Below are positions 35,107 to 46,150 of a stretch of 64,000 nucleotides of DNA, in pieces. This stretch comes from Allomyces arbusculus (Eukaryota > Blastocladiomycota > Blastocladiomycetes > Blastocladiales > Blastocladiaceae): positions 451,005 through 515,004 of the forward strand of contig JADHYV010000007.1 in assembly GCA_027604705.1 (NCBI GenBank), read 5' to 3'. Below the pieces are notes generated by a model that ran no database searches, had not been told where the DNA came from, and saw only the letters and a list, made by a program, of their open reading frames with translations. The translations under genes were made by a program, and so were the position numbers. How positions within the stretch are numbered: the stretch's first letter is position 1; each line of letters opens with the position of its first letter.

Positions 35107-36415
35107 ATGCAGCACGGCCGCAAGAAGCCCACGACCCCACTGTCGCACGCACTGAAAGTGCTTGAGCAGAAAAAGATTGCCGAGTACCGCGCCAAGGCCA
35201 CGCAATGCCTCGAGCTGGTACGGCCGCGATGCCGTCCGTGCCGACCCAGTGCACCTTGGATCTGATTCGCCCTTGCGAAGCACACGTAGCGCCACCGCCA
35301 CGTTCTCACCACCGATGCGCTCGCCGCGACTGCCGCGCTCCTTGGCGACAACACCGAGTACTACACGATCTGGAACTACCGCCGCGAGCTCTTGGCTGCG
35401 GTACCCGACGATAAGGTCACGGCGCTGCAGCAGGAACTCGTGTGGCTCACGCGCACGATCTTGCCGTGCAACCCGAAAAGCTACTGGATCTGGAACCACC
35501 GGCGGTGGACGCTCGAGACGCTGGCCGGGATTCTGAACGCGAAACAGGACGCGATCGTTGCGCTTTGGCGCGGGGAAATGAAGCTGGTCGACCGCTTCTT
35601 GGATTTGGATCCGAGGAATTGTGCGTTTGTGGCTCTTGTTGCCCGCGCTCGTCTAAGACCTGACGTGATTCTGTTCCCTAGTCCACGCGTGGGACTACCG
35701 CCGCTACGTGGTCACGCAATTGCGCCCCTACGACGCGCGGCTCGTCGAGGCCGAGTTCCAGTTCACGTCAACCAAAGTCGCGCAAAATTTTTCCAATTTC
35801 TCGGCGTGGCACCAGCGGTCGAAATTGTTTGCCGAGTGGTTGCAGCAGACGAACCGCGCGTTCCCGGATGCACTCAACGACGGTACGTTTGACGCGCCGA
35901 TGTTCATGGTTGGTGATTGCAATCTCTGACCACAGGTGGACAATTGATAGAACTGGATTTGCTCCACAACGCCTTGTATACGGAACCCAACGATCAGTCG
36001 GCATGGCTCTACCACAAGTGGCTGCTCGCGCAGGCCGTGGTCCGGCTCGACGCGTCGGCACTTGCGGCGGTGCGCCGCGCTGAAGTGGCCTTGATTGAGG
36101 AACTTGCTGAACTCGAGCCTGAGTGCAAGTGTACGTCGGCCTTCCTCCGCTATTTGTCCACCCACCAGGATTGCTGACGTCCGGCCGCGGATTTGAATAG
36201 GGGTTCTCGGCGCGCTCGTGTTTCTATACACGCTCGGCGGGTTGGCCACGCCCGACGAGATTGGCAAGGCCGAGTACATGGTGGCGGAGCTGAAAAGAAT
36301 TGACCCCTACCGCGCGCAATATTACGCGACGCTGGTGCCGCAGAGGCAAGAGGGTGGTGCGAACGTCGCATCGACGGCACCGGAAGCGGGGACGCGCGCG
36401 GCTGCTCGGTCATGA
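35107..36415 (+). CDS. BET4: Rab geranylgeranyl transferase alpha subunit
   Basis: Alpha subunit of GGTase-II, which attaches geranylgeranyl groups to Rab GTPases delivered by REP. Five exons: 35107-35217, 35290-35620, 35682-35882, 35936-36130 and 36201-36415, all phases closing, 350 aa. It starts MQHGRKKPTTPLSH, the family N-terminus. Prenyltransferase alpha repeats are clear: YYTIWNYRRELL, SYWIWNHRRWTLE, HAWDYRRYVVTQL, FSAWHQRSKLF and QSAWLYHKWLL. Length fits the yeast enzyme (no LRR or Ig insert as in mammals). Acts in the cytosol for membrane traffic. Confidence 0.93.
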
Positions 36416-36753
36416 ACCATGGGGTGGCCAAAGTGACCCTTGCGGTGCTGCTGTGGTAAGAGATTCAATACTTACGATTCAGTTTTGGTCGCTGTTGCCG
36501 GGAACGAGTCCAAACAATGCAGGACAGTGCAGGACAAAAAGCGCTCCTTGCAGCCAAGGGAGTCAGCCTTGAGCATGCGGCAGTGACTCGGACCTGGGCC
36601 AGTGATCAACGGGCCCAGTTTCGAGTTCGCGCTGCCGCTTTTCTGCACCAGGAAATAACAATCCGTCGCTGCACAAACCAAGACCCAAAAACCTCCGCTG
36701 CAAACCTGCCGCACCTGCAGTGGCCTGCCGATTTCGACCTGCACGCACCAGTC
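36416..36753. other. Intergenic between BET4 and TOE1
   Basis: About 340 bases, AT-richer at its start. No coding signal seen; presumably holds the BET4 3' end and the TOE1 promoter. Confidence 0.4.
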
Positions 36754-38846
36754 ATGTCCAAGTCCAAGCGCCCGGCCAGCTCGCCGCCCGGCGCCAACGG
36801 CGACCACGAGGACGGTGCGCGCAGCCCGTCCTCCCTGCCGCCGTTGCGCCGTGGGCGGCACTACGTCTACCCGGAAACATGCCTGCAGCGTACGACGTAT
36901 ACCGCCGTCACGGAGCCCAATCTGTTTGAGTGCATAGACGCGCTCAAGACGGCCATCGACTCGGCCACGTTTATTGCGCTCGATATGGAGTTTTCGGGAC
37001 TCGCGAGCAACTTGAATGCACCGTACTGTCCACCCGTTTTTTTGCTTGGCGAAAGGGAGATTTTGGCCGAGCCTTATGTGAGAACTTGAATTTTTGGTTG
37101 ACAATAGAGACCTCGACGCGCGGTATAACGGCACGAGGGAGTTTGCCAGGGACTACGCGATCCTGTCGATGGGCGTGAGCTGCTTCCGGCTCGTAGAGCG
37201 CGGCCAGAGCCCGGCAAAACTGAACAAGACTGGGACCGGTGTTGCGGCACCGCCGTCGGACGCAGAGGCCGCCAAGCCCAAGCGCACGACGTGGGAAGCG
37301 CAGACGTTCAATATTTTGCTGCGTCCGGAGGTGCGCTGGCTTGGCGGTATTCCCCTGTGCGTGAGTCGACGGGGCGCTGACTTGCTTTCGCCATGTGTAG
37401 GACAAGTACCAAGTGTCGACGCGCAGTCTGCACTTCCTCGCCATGAACGGGTTCGACTTCCAGGCGCAGATCCTCTACGGGGTCCCATACGCGCCGGGCA
37501 CCCTCATCGCGGCCACTGGCCGCAAGGGCCCGTCCGCGGGCACGCGCGCCATGCGCGCCCTCTTCGACCACCTCCGCAAGGGTCCGGCCCCGATCGTCGT
37601 GCACAACGCCTGGCTCGACCTGGCGATGCTCTACCACGCCTTCTACGCGGACCTCCCCGTCGATGTCAACTCGTTCAAGGCCGACCTGAGCCACCTGTTC
37701 CCGCGCGGCATCTTTGATACGAAACTCGTCGCGGCGCAAAAGGAGGACGAGCACAAGACGGTTCTCGCGCATATTTTCCGCAAGTACGAGCGCATGCACG
37801 ACACGGCAATGCAGCGCGGATTGCCCTACATGGCGCTCGAGTTTGGGCCTGCGCGCGTCGACCCGCCGCCACCGCCGGCTGCGGACCCGGCGAATTTGAC
37901 CGTATGCAAGATGTTCAAGCGCAACGGGTACTGCAAACAGAACATGCAGTGCGGCCAGTCGCATGACGTGGACGCGATTCTCGACGAGTATTTTGCGCAA
38001 AAGGGCGGCGAGTATCGTGGGGAGGTCGATGCGGCCGCGGCGCCGCCGCCGGCGAAACGCCGTCGTGTCGATGCTGCAAAGGAGGAGGAACACGCTGCGG
38101 CGATTGAGACCCCGGCCAGTTCCGAATCCGACGACGACGATTTGGTCGTCGTTTCCGGCCCACAGAAACCCGTTCCACCACCGCCACCCTCGGCGGCCCA
38201 CGCGACGCAGCACCGGTTCCTGCTGGACGTGTCGATCCCGCCGCCGCCGGCCTCCTGCGCTTTGCCGACCGCCGGGTCCGAGATCAACACGCACGCGGCG
38301 CACATGGACGCGGTCATGACGGGGTTCCTGTTTGCGCACCAGATTTTCCAAGGGTGGGTGGTCCTCGACCCGTCTGGTCCGTCGGCCGCATCGGCGTCGC
38401 CGTTCGCCGCCCAGGCGAGCGACGACTTCTGCAACAAAATGTACCTGATGAACATGAATTACCCGTGGACAATTCGCAAGTCCCCGTTTGATCAGTATTC
38501 GCCCGCGGTCCTGCAAGAAATGGACCGGAATAAGCGGATTGAGGAGGAGCGCGTGCGCCGCGAAGAGCGGAAGCGTGCGCAGCGCGAGGAGGAGGAGGAG
38601 AGGAAGCGACAGGATGGCGCCGCCGGGCGCGGGTTCCCGGAAAACGACGAGGTCGCGTTTGGGTTCCCGGACGCATTTGATGGTGCCGAGGGCGGCGCGC
38701 CGGCGCACGGTGGGTTCCCGGAGGAGAACGGGTCGTCGGCGTCGGCGTCGGCGTCGGGATCGGGGTCAGCAACGCCGGCGTCGGTGGATAGCGGCGACGC
38801 GGCGCTGCGCAAGAGGTTCCCGGGTCCGCCGTCGAATTGGACATGA
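36754..38846 (+). CDS. TOE1: TOE1-like 3' exonuclease with CCCH zinc finger
   Basis: DEDD-family 3'-5' exonuclease of the CAF1 clan; TOE1 trims oligo(A) tails of snRNAs and other small RNAs in the nucleus. Three exons, 36754-37022, 37108-37360 and 37401-38846, give 655 aa. Catalytic motifs: FIALDMEFSGL (D and E), HNAWLDLAMLYHAFYADLP (D), GIFDTKLVA (D). The nearby GTREFARDYAILSMGVSCFR is family-like. A CCCH finger, CKMFKRNGYCKQNMQCGQSH, with C-x8-C-x5-C-x3-H spacing lies near residue 340. The conserved C-terminal segment MDAVMTGFLFAHQIF ... NKMYLMNMNYPW matches TOE1 architecture. Inserts rich in Pro/Ala and Glu/Arg make it longer than animal TOE1. Confidence 0.9.
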
Positions 38847-39191
38847 ATGGACGGCGCTGCGTTGCTCGTTGCCATGTCGGCCAGTAAACGGGTGGAAGTC
38901 TACCACGAACGATCGTGCATTGGGTGTGATTGAATGTGATATTTTTTAATTCCGTTGCCTGCATTCGCGTCGCCTGGTTCACCAAATCGCTGAGCAAGAG
39001 AACGTCAGCCAAGATGATAGTCCAAAAAACACGCCCTATTTAATGGGAATCGTTCAAGGGAACGGAACACTCCACCTGACAGGAATAATGGCTCTAAATC
39101 CGCCTTCCTTCACCTCGATCACGTTTCGCCACCTTTTTCCATCTCTCCACCAATTTTCTCCACCCCTCTTCAACCTTCTCCACCCCCTCCG
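38847..39191. other. Short gap between convergent genes
   Basis: 345 bases between the ends of TOE1 and the minus-strand orphan. No gene seen; should hold both polyadenylation sites. Confidence 0.4.
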
Positions 39192-41021
39192 TCACCCCGT
39201 CACCGACCCCGTCTCCGCCGGCGCGACCTGTGCTGAACTCGACCGGCGGCGCACCCCACGCCAAACGCGTGCCATCCACGACGACCCCATTCCCGCTGGT
39301 ACCACCATCGCCGTCGACTCTGCGCTCTGCATGGGCGAATGCACCGTCCAAACCCGTTTCGCACGCGGCTGCTGCAAGAGCGCGGCCAAATCGACTTCCG
39401 GCGGCGCATGCGCGCCCGGCCGGCGCACGCGCTTGCCGCGGTTTTCGGACCGGATCACGGCGACCGCCGAGACGACGGTCGGGATGAACCGCACGCGCGG
39501 CTGGGACGTGGTGGACCGGGGTGGGGGGAAAGGGGACGAGGGGCGGTGTAGGTCCGGTGCGCTCTTGGACGTGCCGGCTGGGGTGGTCGGCGCCGGGGTG
39601 GGTGGCGAAATGAGCATGAACAAGTCCATTGACGCGGACGATCTCCGCGCGCACGCCGCGAGCCTTGCGGGCCCCACGACCACCGGCACCGGCTCCGCCT
39701 CCGGGTCGGTTGACGTGGCGAGATCCACGCCCGAATCCATCACCTTCTCCTCTGGAACTTCCATTGCGGGCCCGACGACGGGCGTAAACCTCGCCACCGC
39801 ACCCACCCCAAACGCATTCGCTCGCGTCACCAGCTCCAAATCCGGTCCACCCGGGCTCGCCACTGGATCAATCAATGCCGCCGCGTAAGCCGCCGGGTCT
39901 TTGGCGCGGACCGCGTAGAGGGTCTGGATGTAGGTCAGCGGATGCTGCACGAGTAAGAGCGGCGCGTCACGCGCGGCCGCGAGGGCGACGGCAGCGGCCG
40001 CCGCGCTGTTAGCCGCCGGGGGTAGGTGGCGCCGTGGGTCGGTATGCGCGCGGCGCACGTCGTGGAGCGTCGGGCAGGTTTGCAGAACGGGGGAGATGGT
40101 GGAGGTGGGGCGGAGGATGCCCGGTGGAGAGCGGGTGGGGGAGGTGAGGGGCCACATGGAGCGCGCGGTACGCGCGAGGAGGGAGGGTGAGGAGGTGGAA
40201 GTGGTACGGGTGCCGCGGAAGAGGCTGCCGAGCCACGGGACACGACGGGTCAGGGCGCCGACGCGTAGTTGGTCGTCGAGCGAGAGAAGGCTCGCGGCGT
40301 GGAAGGTGATATTGGTGGGGCCGGTCGTGAGTTTGGGCGTGAGCTCCGGCGCGCCGCGGGAGGTCGGGGGCAGGTTTGGGACCGACAGCGTGATCCGCGC
40401 GCGGCCGCGGCCGCCGGGAATACGTGTCGACGACCTGATTGTGCCGCGCGCCGGCGTGTCCGCGGTCGACGACGCGAGGGATGGGAGCGACATGGTGGAC
40501 GTGAACTGAGGGGACGCGTCGTCGTCGTCCGAATCGCTTTCGTCCGAATCGCTATCGTCCGAATCGCTGGAGTCGCTGCTTCTATCACTCGAGTCAACGT
40601 CATTGGTCCCCGCGCCGCCCTTGTCGTTGCCCGTAGGCACGTCCTCGGCGAGCGACGGCAACCGCAAAGCCGTGCCGGTGATCAAGTCGTCTGTCGGCGA
40701 CCGCAAGTGCCGCCCGCCAAACAGGACCAGTTGGTCCGGTGGCGGCGCGCTGCCGTCGGCCTTCAGCTTGTTCGGCAGTGGCGGACTCGGTGGCGGTGAG
40801 CGCGACACGCGCCGCACGGAACGCGGCTTGCCCGCCGGCCGAACAGCAGCTGCAGCGTCCGGAGAATCATCGCAGTTACGACGCGACGGGAGGACTGGCG
40901 GCGCGGCAGCGCGCGCGGAATCCGGAACGTCGCTGGCGTTGTACGGTACTTGATCTGGGAGGCCGTCGGCCGGTACGTCGGCGACCGCGGCAGCGGCAGC
41001 CACCGCGCTGGTGCAGCTCAT
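39192..41021 (-). CDS. Uncharacterised 609-aa low-complexity protein
   Basis: Not recognised. A single exon opens at the ATG 41021 and stays open for 609 codons. Composition is Ser/Pro/Ala/Arg-rich and mostly disordered. Features: an acidic serine block (SSDSSDSDDSDSDESDSDDD) near residue 160, repeated SP/TP sites, and a better-ordered centre (HPLTYIQTLYAVRAKDPAAY). Arg-rich C-terminal patches (KRVRRPGAHAPPEV, VWRGVRRRSSSAQ) could bind nucleic acid or phosphatase. No signal peptide or membrane helix. The length of the open frame in GC-rich DNA and the tidy ATG support a gene, but no homologue comes to mind. Confidence 0.55.
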   Translation of the reverse strand: MSCTSAVAAAAAVADVPADGLPDQVPYNASDVPDSARAAAPPVLPSRRNCDDSPDAAAAVRPAGKPRSVRRVSRSPPPSPPLPNKLKADGSAPPPDQLVLFGGRHLRSPTDDLITGTALRLPSLAEDVPTGNDKGGAGTNDVDSSDRSSDSSDSDDSDSDESDSDDDDASPQFTSTMSLPSLASSTADTPARGTIRSSTRIPGGRGRARITLSVPNLPPTSRGAPELTPKLTTGPTNITFHAASLLSLDDQLRVGALTRRVPWLGSLFRGTRTTSTSSPSLLARTARSMWPLTSPTRSPPGILRPTSTISPVLQTCPTLHDVRRAHTDPRRHLPPAANSAAAAAVALAAARDAPLLLVQHPLTYIQTLYAVRAKDPAAYAAALIDPVASPGGPDLELVTRANAFGVGAVARFTPVVGPAMEVPEEKVMDSGVDLATSTDPEAEPVPVVVGPARLAACARRSSASMDLFMLISPPTPAPTTPAGTSKSAPDLHRPSSPFPPPRSTTSQPRVRFIPTVVSAVAVIRSENRGKRVRRPGAHAPPEVDLAALLQQPRAKRVWTVHSPMQSAESTAMVVPAGMGSSWMARVWRGVRRRSSSAQVAPAETGSVTG

Positions 41022-41834
41022 GTCGCGTGGATCCGGAGTGAACGAAGGAAGCGGGTTGGCTGGCTAGCAACGACTCGGCGAGCGGCGAGAAGCGGGCACT
41101 CCGTCGACGCGTGCGACGATGTAGGCCCCGACGACCGGCGCGGGTGGGTGGGGGCGCTTGTGCAATCGACGCGATGCGGGCCCGGCACTCAGGGGCGCCC
41201 GGCGTGGGGCGAGGCGGGTGCTGGCAGGCACTGCTTGTCGTCCGCGAACTGCCCGTCGGTGGGCGGCAGTGGGCGCAGCAGAGGCGCGCACACAAGGGCG
41301 AGGTCAGTGCGGGGAGACGGGTGCTGGCATTTCGCGTCGTGGTGCAATGGCAGGGAGACCGCGGGCATGCAGCGTCGGCAGCGGTGCACGACGGCAACGG
41401 CGTCGTTTTCGTCGCGGAGAACTTGATCAGGGTGGGGGACAGTCGCGTGACCGACGCGTGCGGTGCGAGACGAACTCGCATGCCACGTCGACCAAACGTG
41501 TGCGGCTTCAAACGTGTGCGTGCGAACCGTGTGGAAAGCGTGTGGTCGTTTGGCGTGACCCCGCGAAGAGAGGGCGATCACCGTTCTGTTCCTTCGCTTC
41601 GCCAGCTCGCTGCTCGCCAACCACCTCTTCGCCCGTCGTGATCTCCACCAACCAACGACGAACCCGTTCTCGACCCGGTCGCCAACTCTGTGACGGCTGC
41701 ACCAACCGTGCCCGAACCCGCTGCAACCCGCCTGCGTGCCGTACCCCAGTACCCGCTGCACGCTGCGTCGAGCCTAACGACCAGCTCCCGTTTCCCGGCT
41801 CCTCGGTTTACCTGTTCTCGTCCAACCAACCACC
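41022..41834. promoter_or_regulatory. Divergent region, 609-aa orphan and BFR1
   Basis: 813 bases between outward-facing starts. Several open frames exist but read as random Arg/Cys/Ser-rich text. No gene supported; promoters inferred. Confidence 0.4.
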
Positions 41835-43662
41835 ATGTCCTCGACCGCATCTGCCGCCCCCACGTCGCGTCCGGCGTCGACCAAGCCGTCGGGCAGCCAC
41901 GGCCGCGTCGCGCCCAAGCCCGACCAGGACAAGCACAATGCGCTGATCAAGGACCTGAACGCCAAAATGGACGCGATCCGCCAGAAAATGGTGTGCAGCA
42001 CTTGTTCTCGCTCATTTGTTTGACTGCGCGACGTGTACGTTCAGAGAGAACTGATTCTCCTCTCTCGGTTAGACGGAAATCCGCAACCAGACGCAGCTGC
42101 TCAACTCGGCCGCGGCCGACCGCACCGCGACCACCGCGACGGCGCGCGGCGGCAGCGCTGCCAGCGGCGACAAGCGACAAGACCTGCGTTCCAAGCTCGA
42201 GACGGTCAAGAAGCAGCAAGACGAGCTGGTGCGCACCAAGGAGGACCTGCTCAAGCGGCTCTTGGTCCTGAACACGTCGGTCAAGGCGAGGACCGAGGAA
42301 CTGAACGCCATCTCGCAGCGGTTCGGGTACTCGTCGCTCGACGCCGTGCAGGCGCGGATCCAGACGCTCGAGACCAAGATCGCGTCCGGCACGCTCAAGT
42401 TGATTGACGAGCGCAAAGCCGCCAACGAACTCGCGCAACTGCAGCGGTGCGAGCCGTTGTTTGCGACGCGCGCCGCGAAAGAAAAGGAGATTGAGCAGGA
42501 CCGCGCCGAGATTGCCGCCGTCGAGGCGAAACTCGCGACGCTGCAGCCTTCGGCCGGCGGGCTCGCGCAGTCGTTTGAAGACGTGAAGAAGGAACTCGAT
42601 TCCCTCGCGCTCGCCAAGAAGCAGGCGTATGACAAGGCGCAGGACCTCTACAAACAGCGCAATGCCCTGCAGGACCAGCTCGCCAAACTGACCGACGAGC
42701 GCAACCGCGCTCAGGATGCGTTCCGTGCCGCGACCGAGGAGCATTACAAGACACTGCGCGAGGAGCGCGAGCGTAAGGCCAAACGGCTTGCCGACCAGCG
42801 TAAGCAAATGGAGCGCGAGCGCGTCGAGGAGATTGCGCAGGAGGAACTTGAGCGCGCGGCGGTCCCGGCCTACGAGGACGAAATGGCCATTTGCCGCAAC
42901 TTGATTGCCTACCTGCAGCAGCATCCGGCGGTCAAGGCGTCCGGGATCAAGGTCGCAGCCGCGTCGAACAAGGGTAACGCATCGGCATCCGCGACCACGG
43001 GCGTCCCGGCACACGCGATCCGGAAAGTCGATACGGCCGTGCCCGCGGGCGCGACACTGCTCAAACGCGACGACGGGGCCGGGTGGTTCAATGTGACGCC
43101 CAAGAAGGGCGGGAAGAAGAACAAGGGCGCCGCGGCACCATCCGCGCGAGCGGCTGCGGCCGACTCGACATCGGCCGAGAGCAGCGGTGCGGCGACTACG
43201 TCGTCGTCGTCGTCTGGCCCGGCGTTCAAGTTCCCGCTCACGGTTATGGAAAACTTTTGGAAGGTCAAGGTCGATGTGCCCGTGACGGCCGCCGACGCAC
43301 CGGTCGCGATTGCCGCGCTCAACCAGAAGCTGCACTGGTTCCAGACGCACCAGAAGCTCGCGACCCTGCGCAACCAGGCGCTCGCCAAGGCACGCATCGA
43401 CAAGCTCAAGGCCGAGGCCGGGCTGCTCGACCCGAAGGAGGCGCAGCAGCAGCAGGCCGAGGCCGAGGCAGCGGCCGCGGCCGCGGCGACCGAGGAGAAC
43501 GGCGATGCCGCGCAGGCCGACGACGATGCCATGGATACGACCGAGGACGCAGCGGCCGAGACCGAGGACGTGCAGGTCGACGAGGCAACTGAGGCCGAGG
43601 CCGGCGATGCCGATGCCGAACAGTCGGCCGATGCCGACGAGCAGATGCCCGCCGACGAGTAA
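41835..43662 (+). CDS. BFR1: Bfr1-like polysome-associated coiled-coil protein
   Basis: Fungal Bfr1 associates with ER-bound polysomes and mRNP and, when lost, perturbs ploidy and secretion. Two exons, 41835-41990 and 42073-43662, phase 0, donor GTGTGC; 581 aa. The N-terminus (HNALIKDLNAKMDAIRQKM) enters a coiled coil of about 300 residues, with a TLKLIDERKAANELAQLQR segment typical of the family and a basic run EERERKAKRLADQRKQMERE. After a Ser/Ala linker a conserved segment, FKFPLTVMENFWKVKVDVPV, is followed by an acidic tail (Glu/Asp/Ala). Other coiled-coil RNA-binding proteins are possible, but the order of parts fits Bfr1 well. Confidence 0.75.
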
Positions 43663-45077
43663 TATCGTCGAGTTTGCGGTCGCGTACTCGTCGCGAACCG
43701 TCCTACCCCACACCGTTCCCCCAAGCTTGGTCCGCGATTGATCGGTCAACCGGTTCCCCCTGCTCTCAATTTGGTTGTTCGTCCAATTCTGATTGTTCTC
43801 TTGGTATTGTTTTCGTCTTCCCGTTTGCGTAAAATAGCGGTTCATTTTTTGGGCACATCTTCAAATGCTCACACTGCACTGATCCGGAAGCGGCACCAAC
43901 CAGGTCCGGAGTCTTTGAACGCACTAATCGAACATGGGCAATGGGGGCCACCAGGAGCAACAAGGTCCAAAGTCGACTCCCATGCATTTCTTCCTTGACA
44001 CCTGCTGGAGCGCCAACCACCTCATCCCTCTCAAAAGGAACGGTGTAAGTCAAGAGTAGACGCCGCTTGTGGCCACACCTACGAAAGAGCAAAGTATTAT
44101 CCCCTCTTTGCGCTTTGAGGTGAAAGCTGGTCTGTAGGATTGGTGTGGGCGTAACACTTTCAGTGTGCAGGTCCAAATTCCGCCACACCACTCACTAAAC
44201 CTACTAGTCCTTAACATCGACCTTCGTGAGCAGTTTCCCTCTCATGTGAAGAGGTCACAGCTGGCCTGTTGGGGCAGTGAGGGTGTACCGTCCGAAACAC
44301 CCAGCAACAGCTTTGCGCGGGTCCGGATTCCGCCACTCAAACTCACCAAACCTACTAGGCCTCAACACCCACCTTCGTTCATGGGCTAAATTTTTGCTCT
44401 TTTCTGGCGTCGAGGGGGTTGGTCGTGGTTGGTCCGCGATTTCCTTGAAGCTGTAAAGAAATCACCCAAGGCCCATCCCTGGATGGCGTCTTGTTTCCTC
44501 TCCCATTTTTTGGAGTCTCTAGCTGTTCGATTTAGTGCGTTTCCATGACGCGGTCCAGGTTGAAGTCATCGAAGTTAATATTTTGCGGCTTGCTGGTACC
44601 TGTTCCTGGTTCCTGTTCAAGCGAGAAGACATGGGTCTCACAAGTGCAGAATCACGACGTGCGGGCTAAAATGGTCCGCCGAATGCATCAAGCGAGCGCC
44701 ACCTCTCCCGGAAAAAGGTGGAAAGCACGCGCGGATATCCTTTGTCAATATAGTTTCGAGAACGAAAGCACATTTATCGGTTGGCATCGGACAAGGTCAT
44801 TCCAAAAAATGGAGATGCAGGTTTCCCACACATGCCACGCCGCCGCTATGAATGAGGAAGCCAGTAATCCCGACCCCGTCCGATAAACGGTGGAGAGTAT
44901 GCGGGCATGTCTGCAGATATCTGGCGTTGCAAAAGAAATCATGTTCGTGGGTGGGTGGGTTTGGTGCCAGGCCAAACGACAAACATCAAGTTTGAAATGC
45001 AAGCGCAGAAATCATTTTGCGTCTTACCGTGGCCGAGCGTAGAGAACGCAGAGCGTGGACCAGACAGCTTCAAGCCA
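43663..45077. other. Gene-poor stretch with a diverged tandem repeat
   Basis: Lower GC than the gene-rich flanks. Frames on both strands lack host codon bias. The only clear structure is the imperfect repeat at about 44115-44388. Confidence 0.45.
44115..44388. repeat. Diverged tandem repeat, two units of about 135-150 bp
   Basis: GAGGT(G/C)A(A/C)AGCTGG near 44117 recurs near 44250. AATTCCGCCACACCACTCACTAAACCTACTAG near 44175 recurs as GATTCCGCCACTCAAACTCACC(...)AAACCTACTAGG near 44325, each followed by a CAACA/ACATC-ACCTTCGT block. Function unknown; an old duplication. Confidence 0.6.
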
Positions 45078-45457
45078 TCAATCGTCAGCGCGCGCGCGTT
45101 CTTGGGCTGCGCGAGCCCAACGACCGAGTTCGACTTGGGACCAGTCGTCGTGTTGAACGGGCGGGTCGAGAAGGTAGAGGGCGTGTGCGCGGGCGGCGGC
45201 GTCGCGTTCTGCGTGGGACGGGTAGTGGAGAGCGACGACGAGGATGTGGTCCTGCCCTTGCTGCCGCTGCTTGCGTGAGCTCCCTTCTGCAGTTGAGAAC
45301 CGTGAGCGAGGGTGATCAATCTGCGAGCACAAGACGCGGCACGGTCAGAGGATTTACTCGAGTCAACGTTCTTTTCCGAAAGGCGCGCGCACGACAAAGG
45401 ACGACGTGAAGTCAAGAGCAGAGCTAGCAGGGCGGGAGCGGCCGAAAGAGAGGTCAT
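45078..45457 (-). CDS. Small uncharacterised protein with hydrophobic N-terminus
   Basis: Not recognised. Proposed exons 45457-45358 and 45286-45078, phase 1, 102 aa. The 71-nt intron has donor GTAAAT, a CTGAC branch-like motif and acceptor ACTGCAG. The N-terminus MTSLSAAPALLALLLTSRRP could be a signal peptide or mitochondrial presequence. After a basic stretch (SSRKQRQQGQ) the second exon has strong host codon use: HILVVALHYPSHAERDAAAR, then HALYLLDPPVQHDDW, ending RARADD. An alternative acceptor at 45321 gives the same second-exon frame without a good first exon. It stands alone in a gene-poor region. Confidence 0.45.
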
Positions 45458-45699
45458 GCTTGTGCTTGGCTAGTCGGGAGCCGCCAGATCGTTCAAGGAA
45501 CTGTGCTTGGGCCGCTGGACCCAGTCGGGATTACCAGAAGGTTGAGAGACTGGAGTGCGGATTGCTGGTGCCGAAGGGATCCATGAGGCAGTGCGACGCG
45601 ATCGCGGCAAGTGAGCGTGCGTGAGGAGAGCGGACGAGCGGGGAACGCAGAAGGGAGCGAGCGTTGCCAGCAGCAGAAATCATAGCAGCGCGACCGCCC

Positions 45700-46150
45700 C
45701 ATTCCTGTTGGGCCCGTGACAGCACAATGGCTCCTCGACTTATATGATCGTTGAATTACCCAACGCTGGTCGCTCGAGCACGACTGCCATCGCGGACCAG
45801 TCGGCCGCATTTCATCGAGACCCGCAGCAATCGCGCATGGACAGCCGCGTCGTCAATGAGCAACACCGCGCTGGCCAGCCGCGGTCCATTGCAAGTAAAC
45901 AGTGTCGGTCCGTGCGACCAGGATGCGATGCACAACAGCCACCGCGCGTGCGGCCCATTCTCGCGCTGAATAAATTGCCGGCACGGGCTGTGGATCCTTC
46001 TGCGCATTTGCACGGCTATGCTCTCGCGGATCCGTGCGGTCAAGGCGACTGACATCCATCCCAAACCAAATGACGAGCGTTCTCAATGATCCATTCCATC
46101 ACCGCCTCCACGACTGAGCGTCCAAACGGCGAGGATAATCTGCAAGCATC
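45700..46150 (-). pseudogene. Second, more decayed F-box/ankyrin-family relic
   Basis: Minus-strand fragments recall the pseudogene at 14.4-15.7 kb. VVEAVMEWIIENARHLVWDG here corresponds to VECYLLEYVAHVPRLVYDGQ there. LLIDDAAVHARLLRVSMK here corresponds to CNDQAALTADLQAAES there, in the same order. Frames are broken by several stops and shifts, with no open frame above about 100 codons. Boundaries are approximate. The similarity is by eye over short blocks, so the call is tentative. Confidence 0.35.

Noticed and set aside
41022-41834. Several 70-260 codon frames on both strands
   Set aside because: Arg/Cys/Ser-rich text without splice support; most begin with non-ATG codons.
43766-44191. 141-codon minus-strand frame
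   Set aside because: AT-richer sequence without host codon bias; overlaps the diverged repeat.
44545-44886. 113-codon plus-strand frame
   Set aside because: No host codon bias or recognisable motif in a gene-poor stretch.
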